This document shows, piece by piece, positions 15,101-30,100 of a stretch of 64,000 nucleotides of DNA. The notes under the pieces were generated by a model, which worked only from the letters and a program-made list of their open reading frames with translations, had not been told where the DNA came from and did no database searches. How positions within the stretch are numbered: position 1 is the stretch's first letter; each line of letters begins with the position of its first letter. A program made the translations under genes and the position numbers. Origin of the DNA: Typhlomys cinereus (lineage: Eukaryota; Chordata; Mammalia; Rodentia; Platacanthomyidae); NCBI GenBank assembly GCA_023101885.1, contig JALPQD010000005.1, forward strand, positions 2,189,020 through 2,253,019, in the 5' to 3' direction.

Positions 15101-18100
15101 AAAGTAATGTATCTAGAAAAAAAAAACATGAAGAAAATGAGTCAAAAGTTATAGGGATGAAAATAAATGAGAAAAATTTATAATAGAAAAATACAAAGGC
15201 AACTTACTAACAGTATAGTTAGTAAGTGATAAGATATTTTCACAGTAATAGATTCAGAATATTTCAACTGAAAGGCCACAAAGTAAAGCTTCAGGGGAAG
15301 GCATGGAGGCACGCACTCAGATCCAATGCAGAAGTATCACTGACTAATGAGTGCATTTGCAGTGCTCTGAATCCATTACCAAGAAATTGACACTGAGACC
15401 GCATTTTCATGAGATCTTCTCACCAGGAACTAAGAGTGACAGGATACTAGAGGAGACATATCAGACAACTTTATCTTGAGGATCTCCCCAGTGGCTTTGT
15501 GAAATATACTTAGGAATATGATGGAGGCTAGAATTCTTCCTTCCTTCCTTCACCGTTTTCTTTCTGCCATTTCTCTTCTTCAGAGAAGTGCAATATCTTA
15601 GCTTAATGACTGTTCCAGTTTCTTACAAATACCATCTATTTTTAAAGAATTTTAGTAAAAAACAAGTCTTAGATAAACAAGTGTCAATTTCAGAAACATC
15701 ATAGGAAAAGTACCTGTTGGTTTGAAATTAACATCCTCAGCCATCTTTATCAAGTCTAGTGATGATAAATCTTTCAGATTCTTCAAACATAATTCTGTTC
15801 AATTATAAAAAACACATTCTGAAATTAGTAAAATAAGGAAGTAATGCAAAATCAAATTCATTATTTTTATATTGTGTGTGTGTGTGTGTGTGTGAGACTT
15901 ATGAGACATAGGTTACTCTCTGCCTCTGCACACTGCCACTGTGTATAGATTGACACCAGAGTACAACTTTTGGAAGTCAGTTCTCTCCTACCATGTGAAC
16001 TTCTGTGAATTAAACTCAGTTTGCCAGGCATGTGAGCAGGCACCTTGCCTGCTGAGCCATCTCTCCAGACTCAGAATTTATTATTAAATATACTAATGTT
16101 GTATGCATTGGCAAGATTGTTCTGGAAGAAATGTAGTTATTATTTAAAGGGTAAGAAAAACTCAAAAGTCTAAAAAACTAATATGCTAAATAGCATTTAG
16201 TACTTGGAACATTTGAAGAGGCATACATGTAATGCTTTATGTAATTTTCAAAAAAAATAAGGCATGCAGAAATATTACTTCCATACGCAGGATAGAAAAT
16301 TAAAGAATTGTGCTTACTTCAGCAGCACATATGCTAAAATTGGAATGATATAGAGAAGATTAGCATGGCCCCTGCACATGGATGATATGCAAATTCGTGA
16401 AGCATTCCATATTAAAAAAAAAAGAAAACTAAAGAATAGAGGCTAAGTATCTTGTTGAAGATCCAAAAAAACTGCTTTGCTATCTCTTCTCCATATGATA
16501 ATGATTTTTTTCTCTTCTTTTTATCTTTAAACTTCTAACAAAGATACAGGACAAAGTGCTATTAGCTAATTTCAGGGTTCAAAGGATACCTCTGGAAAGG
16601 TTCTTGTGTCATAGAACAAAGAATCAGACAGAATGTATGCCAAAAGCAGGAGCTCGATAACTTGCTCATTGAAGCTTTTGTTACTTTACTATGGGCTTTT
16701 CCTCCCCTCACATTGACAGATTGGGATGAGAACTTTATAAAATGTCTAGGATTATAATTTCAATTAAAATTAAACTTTTTTCCAAAAGGAAAATAAAGAT
16801 TGTTTAATCTTTTAGCAACATTTTCAAAGACCAGGGTCATTTAAAAAAACTGAAAACCAAATAATCCAAGTGAACATATTATATGATGGTAGGTATTTTG
16901 AAGGAATTAAAAATAAATCAAATGTGACATACTTCGTTGTGAGTGAAAAAAATAAACTTTTCTGTAGACAAGTTTACCTTTAAAAATAATTTATAAGAGA
17001 GTACCCTTACGTCCGTGATAACTAAAATTTTTTTCATCAAAATTTATAGAATATATGTTTTCTAGAAGGAAATTATCTAACCTTGTAATTTTGCTTCAAT
17101 TCCATCTTTGTTTAATCCAGACATAAAACCTGTATAAGTTATGAAAATTGATACAAAAAATAAATAAAATAGAATGCACTTTATAGGTTTAGTTTATATT
17201 CCTCTTATAGAAGATTACCTAAATCTCATGTAGTTAAAAATAGCTTAATGGGTTCAAAAAGGCTTGATTATGTCTAAATTACAACTACTGTTTTGAAATC
17301 TTTCAATATTGTCTATTTTTTGTCATTTAATAATATCAACATTGATCAGAAATACTATATTTTATCAAGAACTATGTAGAACGAATTTCTAATGCCTTAT
17401 ATAAAATAACTCTGTCAGGAACAAACCTTTTTTTGATAGTTTTTCATTGTAAAATGGATTTCCTATAAGAATGTGGTAATACAGCCATATGGAAGCCTGA
17501 CTGTTTACTAAAATTCAAACTGCACATATTACATAACATAATTATGTCATTGTTAGGCATATACTCACAGGCACATATGTATCAGAGGACATATACAAAA
17601 AGGTCACGACAGCTTTATTTAAAACTAAAAATCTTAGTTATCTAAAAATTTCTTAGTAAAATAAAAACATACATGTATCTGAATAAGACTGCTCCAGAAT
17701 AAAGAACTTCCATATATTAATAACAAAAATACAGGTAACCTAATCATTAACACTGTGTGGAGCTTCTTATTAACAAGAAGCTGGAAGAAAGAGTAAATCC
17801 ATTTACATAAAGTACAGAACAGCATTTTTGTCAAGTGTTGTAGTTACTCTTCATGTTGTTGATAAATTCATGGCCAAACAGCTAATGGGAAATAAGGGGT
17901 TTTATTCTCTCTTATGATTCTTGGTTAAGAGTTTCTTATCCAGCTTGGTAGGACAGCTCATACCAACACCAGGATCAGAGGAAACTGACCACATCAAATC
18001 CACTACTGAGAGAGGGACTATCGTCACTTGCCAGACAGCATGTCTGTCAAGTATGCCAGCTTCCTTAACCAGCTTCTCTCATCCACCTGCCCAGAAACTA

Positions 18101-21100
18101 GTCCCATGCACCACGGGCTGGTCCTTTCCCATCGATTATACAATCTCCTGCAGGCTTGCTCAGAGCTTAACTCAGCTACTAATTCTTTACAAATATGTCC
18201 TGAGATGAAGTCTTCAGTTGTCAAGTTGACACCTGTATCTAACTATGACAACAGAGATGATATTAATGCAAAGAAACTTCTGGGTAATGTTCTTTATCTT
18301 GAGTTGGGTATGATTATGTGTATGTGTCTTTGTGTGTGTGCTCTTCATTGACTTTTATACCTAAGATTTCTTGTTATTGTAATGATGACTCAGTATTAAA
18401 AAGCAACTAAAAATAAAGCTTCAAAAGCAAGGAAAGAAGAACAAATTAAAACATAATCTCACAAAATATATAAGCATATACCCTAAAAATAAGGCTTAAA
18501 AAAAAGAAAGAATGCGACATTCTTGGATACTCATGACAACTATGTAATCCATTAAGAGGAGATATTTAGCAAGAGGTATTAAAAATGTGTGCAATGTGTG
18601 TATACTTTGACCTAGTGATTCTATTTCTAGAGATTCAACATGCAGATCAATTCACACAAGTGAAAAATACAAGTTTTGCTACCTTGCCATTAGAAAAAAT
18701 GTAAATATAAATCAATTAGGAGTAAATAAATGATGCACATATAAATTGTATTAAAGAACGCTCCCAAGTCAGCATAAAGGTTTCTCAAAGCGCTAAAACT
18801 AGAATTATATTATGACCTGGTCACCTCACTTCTAGGTTTTATAAACCCAGAGGACTCTAGATCAAAAGAATATTCAGAGATACTTACATATTCATGTATA
18901 TTGCTGCATTATTTACAACAGCTAAGAAATGGAGCCAGGCTAGATGTCCGTTAACAGATGAATAGACAAAGAAAATATGGTACATATATACAGTGTATTT
19001 TTTTATCCATAAAGAAGAACGAGATTATAACATTTGATGGTAAATTTATGAAACTGTTACTCATTGTATTAAGCAAAAGAAAACCAAAGTCAGAAACATA
19101 AATAGTGCTTGTTTTCTCTCATATATGGAATCCAGATGTGTGTAGGTAATGAAAGTACAAAGCAACTGTGAGAGAGGAGGAAAGAACACTTCAGGGTGGG
19201 GGCATAGGGTAATGGAAATTATGTGACATGAAAGCAGAAGAGGGACTGTTTTGGGACAGTAGGGGCCTACAAAGAGGAGCAGTGGTAGATAGGACAAATA
19301 AGAAAAGAATATATTGACATATATGCATGAAAATGTTATGATGAACCCATCACTTTAGATGTTAACCTTAAATTAATTAAAAGAAAGATTTCCAAGGTAT
19401 ATTAAAGAAAAATAAAATTTAAAAAAATACAGAATGGTAGAATTGCAGCAGTTCAAATATACTTACAGATAAGGATGGTGTTACACATCTATAAATGCCA
19501 GTACTTGAAAGGCCCAGGCAGGAGATTGCTCTGAGTTCAGAGCCATCCAGGACTATGTAACAAGACCTTAATCCCCCCCAAAAATCCATAAAGATTTTGA
19601 TACTCTGTTCCCCAAGAATTGAATGAATTCCTCTCCTTTTCATGTGATCAAGACTTACTAACTTGCTTCAAAAAAATGAAATAAATCAGAAGGAATAATG
19701 TGTGACAAAGTTGTTATTAAAGAGGAAAAACAGATTCTGACTTAATCACATTCTGTCTTACATTATTCACCCATGGAGGAGTGCTGTGAAATGTCTTTCT
19801 GCTAGACAAGAATGTTTGTTTTACAAGCTGTCTTTTCTCTAGGCTTTACACATACAAGCCTAAACATGTTTGAACCAGTCAACATATAAACACATATTAA
19901 ATAAATAAATAAGTAAATAATGTAAAAATACTCTAGAAGTAATATACCCAAATATGTGCTAGCTCTAGAACTACAATAAAAAAGACTATCCTTTTTTTAC
20001 TTACACTTACCATACTTTTTCTGTAAACTAAAAAATACTCACAAATTCAGAATAAGAGAGTAGCTGAACATTAAGTATGAAAAAGATACATTAAAATTTT
20101 AGCTTTAAAATGATTTTAGGCATTTTAAGCTTTTTTTCTATGAGTATATTTTTAATGGTGTTGACTTCAAAAACTAGGAATAGCACAGAGAGTTTTTTCA
20201 CTTTTGCTTACTCTTGCCTCTGAATGTATTTGTGACCGTTGTTATTGTTTTTTTTTTTCTGCTACTCTATTCATTTCTGTAATCTATCCTGTAAACTATC
20301 AGTACAATTAAAGGCTCAGATTGTGAAAGCAACAAACCATAGTGAGAAGGGTGTTTCAGGGCTCGGATATAAAGGAAGGTTGATCGTATCCAGTCCAAAG
20401 CAATATTCACATCTGTGATGGTATGCAGTACTATCTCTGCATTTAAATGTTCGATGAGATGTCTGTGCAAACTAGTGGGAAAAGAATGTGCATTAGGAAT
20501 ATGCATGTCAGGACCATATATCTTACTTTTTCAACTTTAATAGTATATAAGTACTTCAACAATTCATAAAAAATATTTTCCAAAAATGTAAAAGAAAAAT
20601 CTTAAAAAGCCAATTCAATTTCCAAAGAAATTAAGAAGTCTCTTGGCAGTTCTAGAAGACAGACTGCTGCTACACAAAGAAGGGTATATGGGACCAGCAT
20701 GTGAATTGGGTCCTATTTTCCTCCAATAAACCAAATACTGAAAATAATCCCACATTTTCTCTCTTATTACAGAGCAAATTTTGAGAATGTGAAAATATTT
20801 CCTTACTAAAAATTAGTAGTTAATATTAATACTTAGAAGTTAAAATTGATAAGACCTTCATACCACTTAGGTCTTTTATAACCAGATAACATGCTGCTGC
20901 ATGCTAAAAACCACCACTAAATGAAACTCTGCTGCCTTGAAAAAAACTATCGAATTCCTTTAAATGACACAAGTTTTTGAGAAAATGGCTGTGGAAAAGC
21001 ATCAAAGCAAATTTCCTTTCAATACATTAAAAAGGAAAAAACAAGAATTATTTTCTCATAAGAATTTTCAGTATTACCTGCTTTCTGCAGTGTCACTACA

Positions 21101-24100
21101 AGCTAACATCTGAATGTACTTTTCTTTTGTGCTTAATTGAGTCATAATAACTGCAGTGGCTGTAGTATCAAACTGAAACAATAACAAACAGAGAAATTTA
21201 GTAAAAAACTACAACATATTATAGAGCAAGTCCTTTTTCTTAAAACTTTCATTTTATTCAGAACAGTTCTCTTGCTTTACACAACAGGTCCAAAAGGTCT
21301 AAGACCTGTTTTTCGATTTTAATATTCACTAAAAAATTAATTAAAAAACCTCCCCAGAGGGCTGACAAGATGGCTCCTAAGGTAAAAGGGCTCTCCAAAT
21401 CTAACAATCTGAGATTGATCCCTGGAGCCCACATGAAGGAAATAAAGAGCCAACACTCACAAGTTGTTCTCTGACCTTCACACATGAACTGGAGCATGCT
21501 CACAGTGCATACACATACACACACACGCACACGCGCACACACACACACAATCAAATAAACACAAAAACTTCTTCCCAGTATAAATGTAAACACCACTTTT
21601 GTGTTTTTACTTTAGGTGACTATGGCAATGTTAAAGTCAAAGTAAATCTTGCAAACTGGTTAAAACTCTAAAAGTTTGTATAGTTTCCATATGATTTGAT
21701 GCTCTGCAAAGATATTCTTCCTGAATGGTCCCTTTGTGTCTCAATAAATTTTCATTCAAGTACTTGTAGAATAGGATATATTTTGAAATGTACATGGGCT
21801 GACTTTTAATTATCACATTTACTGTTAGGTCCCTGGGATGCTATATTTTCTCTAATGCACATGATAGTTCTACACAAAGAAAACATGCCCCACCCAAAAT
21901 GCCAAGGACTCCCAAAGACTCAGAAAAACACACGGGCTATTGCCATTGCTCTTGGTTGCCCCCTATGTATAATAAGCTAGTGAGACACTATTGCTGAAGA
22001 TACCAAATATTGGTTGCTGGATCTAGAGAAATCAAACTGAAACCAGCCAGAAAATTTCCTTTCTAGTGGCCAGTGCTAGAAGATTCTACACAAGCCTCTG
22101 GGGGAGAAAGGACATAAATGGTCTTACCCAGTGCTGGACTTTGCTATAAACTGACCTTCCAGGCACAGTACAGGATGTTATAGGGAGTAACACTGAATTA
22201 GAAGCCCATTACAAAGGAAAAAATCCATGCCTGATTTTGTAGATCTGATCAAAAGCCCACAGATTCTTGAGGAGAACATACATTTGTTGTTTTACTAAAT
22301 GGACACATTGTCAAACTGCTTTTTAAATATTTATATTTATAACCATAAGTTAGTGCTGCTCTCATCCTTGGTCAGAGAAATTTGGGATAGTTAATGCAGA
22401 AACCATATCTGATCAAAGAGCTAAGAATAAGTCACTTTGAGTGCTTGGTCCTAAATGAGACAACTATATCATCCCTCTGCCTCTGCAACATACACAATAC
22501 GAATTCTCAGGGAACACTGTAGAAGAAGGAGCAGAGAGAAAGAGCCAGAAGATAGAAGAGAGTGCTATGAAATGCTGCTTCTGGACATGACATGGTTGCT
22601 GCTCCCATTAACTCATTTTTCTTTTGGGTGTGACCCTTGGTAGATTGATGATACTGCAGTAGAAAGCTCCCTACATTCACATGTGGGTAGGGCTAATTTA
22701 AAAAAGAGAGAGAACATGAAGCAGGAAAGGGATGTTGGAATGTACAGGGGAAATGAGAGGGGAGAATGGTAGACATGATCAAGATGCATTGTATACATGA
22801 CAGTCAAAGAAAAAATGTTTAAGAAAGAAAAGAAGAAACAGAAACAAATAAGAATGAAGTGCCTAGGAGCTTCCAGACATGGTATCTATAATCTTATCAT
22901 TTAGGAGCAAAAAAAAAAAAAAAAAAAAAGATTGCAAATTTGAGTCTGTATAGCAAAACAAACTAAAAAAAAAAATGATAAGAACATTATCTTCTTTCAG
23001 CATAAAAATAGAAAAAAAAGAACCTGTAACAGCATTTATAAACTGATCCTTTCATTGAGCATGTGCACACATTCATGTGTGTGTGTGTGTGTACGTACAA
23101 TAGGGCACTTGAGTGGTGCCTGCAGAGGCCCAAGGTTTACTTTAGGAATCACCCCGGATTGCTCTACATCATTGCTTTGCTTTAGGGGGCTCCACATCAT
23201 TGCTTTGCTTTAGGGGTTTCACAGGCTCTGCTTTCTAGGGCTGGAATTGCAGACCCTCCACCTGGCATTTTTATGCGGGATCTGGTGATACACACTCAGG
23301 TCCTTTTGCTTGTGAGACAAAAACTTTAACCCCTGAGCCATCTCTTCAGCCCGAAATATGGGCTGAAATGGAGTTGAGGTATGGGGAATGGAAAACATCT
23401 CTGCTAGTAAGTCTTGCTTTACTTTTTTCCTCTATTAAAGTTGATTTTTAAAATTAGATTATTTTTTATCTTATCTAATTATGAAATGTAAGTTAAGAAT
23501 ACTTGGGGCAGTTTTTTTTTTGTTTTTGCTGTGTCTTTATAATAAGTTACAAAAATTCAGTATTGCCACTTACCTGAGGCCGACCAGCTCTTCCAATCAT
23601 TTGTAGAATATCTGTTTCACTGTATTCTTCAAAAATTCCTCCAACATAATGCATAGTAGATTTTATAACTACCAGGTGAGCAGGCAAATTTACTCCCATA
23701 GCTAAAGTACTGGTAGTAACTATCAGATAAAAGAATAATAAGTCTTATAACTTTATTGATCTGAGGAAACATTTTCTTATAAAAGACATATAGATACAAA
23801 TGCAATAAAAAACTCAAAAAACTCTTAAGAATTTAGGAAAAGGAATAAAGAACACTCAAACCTAAAATAGAAGCATGCCCTAAGACAAAAAAAGTCCTAT
23901 TAACTTCTTTTAAAATTGCACTAAGTTCAATAACATTATAAAGAAACAATCCCAAAGAATTTACTGTTGTACATACATGCATAGAGAGTGATATAATTTT
24001 AGGTTCTTGGAAGAAATGAGTCAAAATATTTAAGTTTTTTTGTCCTAAAATAATTTTTCAAAATACTATTAATATTCATAAGAATTTTTTTTACTTACAA

Positions 24101-27100
24101 AGAACTGGTAGATCTCCAGAAGTAAACAATTCTTCAACGACTTTTCTATCTGATAGCTCCATACCAGCATGATGATAGCCAATACCATATATTAAGATAT
24201 CTACAATAGGAATATATTGTCTGTCAACTAATGCTACCTATTCCATCAGTAAGTGACTCCTTTTACTTATATTTGAACCTGCTATTCAAAGGCTATATCT
24301 ATAGGCTATAGTGTTGTTCAGTGATAAGAGTTCTTGCCTAGAATGCTTGAGGCTCTAGGTTCAATCCCCCAGAACTGAAAAAAATTACCCTTAAATTTAC
24401 CTCTCAGTTTTGAATCCCTTATGAAATATGCATACTTCTGTAACCTATGAAAATATAAAATTATAAGTCTCAGTAACAACAGAAAACTCTGAAATAGTTT
24501 TTTTAAAGCAAAAAGTTATTTTTTACAATGCTATTATGTAAAGATATTAGAAAATAGAAAATATCTCAAGAGAGAGAGTTTAAAAAAGGGAGGGCTGAAA
24601 GGATAGGCAAGAAACATGTGAGTGAACTAAATGAAGACATCTTTATGTAATGCCATATTATGTACAACAAACATATATCAGTGGGGTGGGTGGAATATAG
24701 AATATCTAGATTTCATATTCAGAAATTCCTTATTTATTAGCTGTAGTATTAAAGCTCATTTCTAAGCCAAGTATTTAGAAAAAAATTCTCATTTCTTTCA
24801 GGAAAAACACTGCAAATGACTATTGTGTTCATGGGGACAAAACATGGAAGCTACCCATAGTTCACTTAAAATATCTGTATGAAATAGCAAGTTTCAAAGT
24901 GGGTTACAGTGTGATTACAGAGTTCTGTAATCACATCTATTCAGGAGATTGAGGCAAGAGGGTTGCAAGTACAAGGCCTGCCTGGGGCATATAATAAAAG
25001 TGAAAAGAGATCTGAAGTTATAGTTCAGTACAAAGCAGTTGTTCAGCAAGCATAAGGCCCTAAGTTCAATTCTAGTATCATAAGGGAAAAAAAAGACAAA
25101 TTTTAAAACTGTAATATATTACTAGTTAGTAAAGCAGCAACTAGAAATAACTCTAAGATATAACTTGCAAAGAAAACTAGATTAAATTAAAAGAGAAGAG
25201 AAAGTTAGGATAGGCTTTTGTTAATTTGTAAAGGAATTCTGGGTTCTTTTGAGGAATTTTGAGATGGCATATTGCTGTTTTTCTATTTCCTTGTTGCAGA
25301 CATGACATTTACTAGGTAGTAGGACGTTAATGATTTTTTTAAAGGACTCTCAATGGAATGAAGAAAAAGCATGAAGACAGGGCATGTCACCACTAACATA
25401 AACCCCTCTACATTAGTTATGCACTTTAGAAATTTTTCCTTGTTTAAGGTGAGAGGGGATCATGTTACAGCACAGAACACAGGCCACCATCAAGTACTGC
25501 AAGTAAGTAATGAGACATCTGGTTAAGCTCACAGACTTTCCTTCCTGGGCACTTGCAACTGATGGGGTTTGATCTCCACAGAAAGAGAGGACATAAAGTC
25601 TGGCAGATAGAAGGTAACTATCCTGCAAATGGGAGACTGACCCTCCTCACCACGGTCTCCTACTCTTATTCCATCTACCTTTGAATCTACTCTTATAATA
25701 AGACACTATTTTAACAGCCTTTTATCTCTGGCTATGAGGTGACATCCAACCCATCAGGATGGAGCTAAGGGCGGTCCAGGAAGAGCAAAACTGGAAGAAG
25801 AAAAAAAGAATAACAAACCATAATTCAGATCATCAGAGACCCTACATTAATCACCAGGAACCAGGCCAGACTAATCTCTCCCCATCCTAAAGCTCAGGGA
25901 AATTTGCGGAAGAGGGGACAGTAAGATTGTAAGAGCCTAAAGATGGGGAGGAGCAATGATATGCAAGATACTCAACACACGTTAGGGCCGAAGTAATCAT
26001 AATAGGACTTTGCATGACCTGCACAATGACCAATATGTCATTGACCCCCCAAAGTCTAGCATGGATCACAGGCTCTAAGATCTTTAGAGGCAAGGGATTA
26101 ATAGCCACAATAGTATTCCTATATTAAAGGGGAACACAAAAAAGAGCTCTAGGCAATGATACTGAGTCCTTACACCTCATCAGAGAAGAGGACCCAGAGG
26201 GAAGTTTGACATACAAATTAAAGGATGCTCCAGGAATGGGGGAGGAGGGGACATACTGGGAGAAAGGGAGGGGAGGAAGGAAGGGGAATAGTAGGGAAGG
26301 AGCAAGGGGATACAGGGAGGGGGAAAGGAAGGGAGGGGAATGGGGTACCTATCAAATTTGTATAAAAATTATTAATAAAAAAACAAAAACAAAGAAATTT
26401 TTCCTTAATTATTAAAGTCACATGATAGTTGATTCTCATGTACTGAGACTTGATGAAGAAACTGAAGCTGATAATGCAAGTATGGCCACATGTGCCTGTC
26501 ATTTCAGCAGTAGGAGGCTAAGGAAGGAGGACTGCATGTGCAAGGCCAGCTTGGGTTACACAGAAGACCCTTTTATAAAAATAAAGCAATCAGTTGAGAC
26601 CGATAGGTTACAGATGAAACTCAGTGGTAGTCTGCTGGTTTATCATGAACAAGACCCTAGGTTCCATATCCAGACCGAAAACAAAGCAAGAAAAAAGAAA
26701 GAAAAGAGAGAATGAAAGTAGTTGAAGAGAAACACATGCTCTGTGGTGTATAGATGGTGAAATGAAGTCCCATAGTTTAAATCTGTCTCCAACTTCATGT
26801 CCTTTCTATTGCTAGCATTTTATTGCTAAAAAGATCACAAACTTATTTGAATGGATAAAGGCAAAATAAATCAACAAAAAATGGGCACAAAGAATGAAGA
26901 AAAAAACTACAGGAAATAAACTTGAGTAACTAGAGAAGAGTAGAAAATAAGAAAAAGAATCACACACTCTTCTTTTCATGAAGACAATGATCTGAAATGC
27001 TGTGCTGCATGCAGCCAAGAAAGAGGAAATATATGGATTAAGGGAACTTGCAACCTTTATATGCCAGTCTTTTACTCATACAGATTGCTTAGCTAAAAAT

Positions 27101-30100
27101 GTTAATAAATATTTGCCTTAGGAAGGCACAAAGTTAAATCTATATGAATTATTCTACCATTATATAAAGAATTACAAGTCTTTCAAAACTACTTTCAGAG
27201 TTAATTGTGACATGATAGTCACATCTTATGTTGGACTAAAAGTGACAGCCCAATGTGATCATTGTGTTTATTACTTATAATCACTTATAGCATCTTTTCC
27301 TTGTATCTATACTTTTGCTTTCAATTCCAGTTTTACATTTCTTAGTTAACTCTTCAAATTATTATTTACAGGTGAGAAAGTTGAAACTTGGAGGTATCAA
27401 ATAACTTGTACAAGGTTAGAGAAAAAACTGCTTTTCTTATTTCACTTAAATAATCCCTAAAAATCATGTTTCAAAGAAATGAAAAACATACCTTTGTTTC
27501 TGTTTTGTGGTCATAGTAAATTTAGCATCTTTCACAAGAACAGAAGCAGCCAGTTGCACACCTTTCCTTGTTGCACAAAACTGAAAATAAATTAATAAAT
27601 TCTACATTGATCAGGTTAAAAACTGAACTTAATAGCAATCAATAGTCAATCCAAGGTTGAAGAAATGACTTGGGTAAAACTTTGCCTCACCAGCAGAAGG
27701 TAACGCATAAAAAAATTTAGATCCCATGTCACATGTAAGAAAAACGCCAGGCAGTAACAGTGGCAGTCCGCATTTTTAGCACTGGTGGGTAGAGTCTGGG
27801 AAATCCCAGAGCAAAGCAAAAAGGAGGTAGAAGCAATCCAGAATGATTCCCAAAGTCACACTTGGTCCTGCACAGGAACACACTGTGCCCTCTGATACAC
27901 ACACACACACACACACACATACACGCAAAATAAATAAATAAAGTTTAAAAAAAAATCCATACCACTAATGTGGGTTTCTCATCAGAGTACATTCGTATAA
28001 CATTATAAATTTTGTAGTTTAGGGTTAAGTCAAACTTAAATTCAGTTTGGGTGCGACTCCAGGGAAAACCCAGGACCACTTTCTGAAGCTTCACAGGCCT
28101 GTGGCTTTCATCCATTTTCAGACACACAGCAGGTCTTTCACCATCAGAAAGCCATTCTGCAATCTTGAAAAAAAAAAAACCAAAAAACGAAAACAAAAAC
28201 AGAATGATGTACATTAAACTTCTGTTTCCAGTAAAAGTCTGTGGCTAAAAATAATGCAAGTATAAGCCAATTTAAAGTTAAGATTTTAAAGTATTTAATA
28301 AAATCATCTCCTTCAATATTACATAGTATATTGATATTGCTTTAGTGGTATATTTGAAAATGCTATCAAAACACTGACTTTTCACTATGGTAAACTTCTG
28401 ATTATTAGTGTTTTATTTTCTCTTATAAAAGTTTAAATTAAAATTAAAATAGACTTTGTCATAGAAATCAAATTTCTCATATCACCAGAATTCCCTTATT
28501 ATTTTAAAGGACTGTACCTGAAATGACTGATTTTTTTATTCTTCTAAATACTAAACAGTGACAAAGTAAATATTTGCCTTATATTAACATAGTTGGTAGT
28601 TTTAAACCAAAGACAAAATAAATACTTGGGAGAGAGCAGTGCCGCAAGAGCATGACAGACTCAACATGAGTGGCACCAATTAGTTCCGGATTCTGTAAGG
28701 AGCAGTCCTCATCGCCCATAGTCTGGCAGGTGCCATGTCCTGCTATGACAGTGGTGGTTGCTTTGTAAGGGAAACGCTTTTGCTACATTGGCAGGAATGC
28801 TGACATATGATTCTTAAGGTCATTATGGGTACGATAAGATTACACAAGAGTACAGTTCCAGAGGAGTGGGGTGCCAAGGATAAGGACCTCTATTTTAGAG
28901 AAATAAAGATAAATAATATTTACATAATTAATGACTATTATAAGAACAAAGTTTCAAGAATTAGAGGACATTCATATAATAATTGCTTACAAAACAAGAA
29001 AGATTAATACTCCCGTGTGAAAGCAAAGGTAAAGGACATGACTAGATTGATTTAAGGAAAGAACTCAAAGTAGTTGATAACAATATTAGCAATACTTAAT
29101 TCTGAAAAAAATTGATGAAGAAAATTTTTCAAAATAAGATGGTACACTAAAAAATACTTTATGATAAGCTGAAAAGTAGATTAGAGTGAGAATTCAAAGT
29201 GAGACTATACTAACTTTTAAGATGTTGCCTAGAAATTATTTTCCTAGAATAAAAAAGTCATATATTTATTATAGAAAATATAATACTGCAAATAATTATT
29301 TCTTTATATATCTGTATACTCATTAGCCATGAGATCAGGATTCATATATTCTCACTTTTGCGATACTCACTACTGCTTACCACAATACCAGGCACATAGA
29401 ATTAGGGAAAAGTTAATGGCTATCTAACAGTTATTTTTTAACTTAATTTTTTATTACTGTGTGTGAATGTGTGCACATATGGTTGTGGGTGCGGGTGCAC
29501 ACATGCCACAGTGCGAGTGTGGAGGTCAGAGAACAACTTTTGAAAATCGGCTCTCTCTTTTTTTATGAGGCAGGCTCCCCCTTGTTTCTACCACTCTGTA
29601 CACACTTGAGACTAGCTGTCAGGTGAGTTTCTGAGCAATTCTCCTGTCTCTATCTCCCAACTCCCCAAGAAGTGCTGGGTTGCACATAAGAACCACTGCA
29701 TCTGATTTTTTTTTAACACATGTTCTGGAAATTGAAGCACAGTCATCAGGGTTGAACCACAATAATCAGGGTTGTACTACAAACACTTTTATCCACTTAA
29801 TCACATTGTAAGCCCAGCAAGTATTTTTGTTCTCCACCATACTTAGTTATAGAAATAAGAGGTAGCTTGCTATAATAGTCATAGCATATTACAGAGTGTC
29901 TGACACACATGTAACTATGAATTTTGGATACTAGCAAATAACAGACCTTTACTGAAAATGTTTGTTAAATTTGTTTGATCAAATTTTATGGTCTCAACAC
30001 TGCTGCAACCTATGAAGTTCTAATCATAATTTTCTGCTTTTAAGTTTATTATCTGTGATTATAAGAAAAAAATCATTTTATCTAATATTACACTGACTCA

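Noticed and set aside
16310..16413. Functional U6 snRNA gene
   Set aside because: It has several substitutions, loses the T-run end, and has an A tail and target duplication instead of snRNA promoter elements.
28610..29010. Possible processed pseudogene around a 66-codon frame
   Set aside because: Slightly richer in GC than the intron around it, but I could match it to no protein and saw no A tail or duplication.
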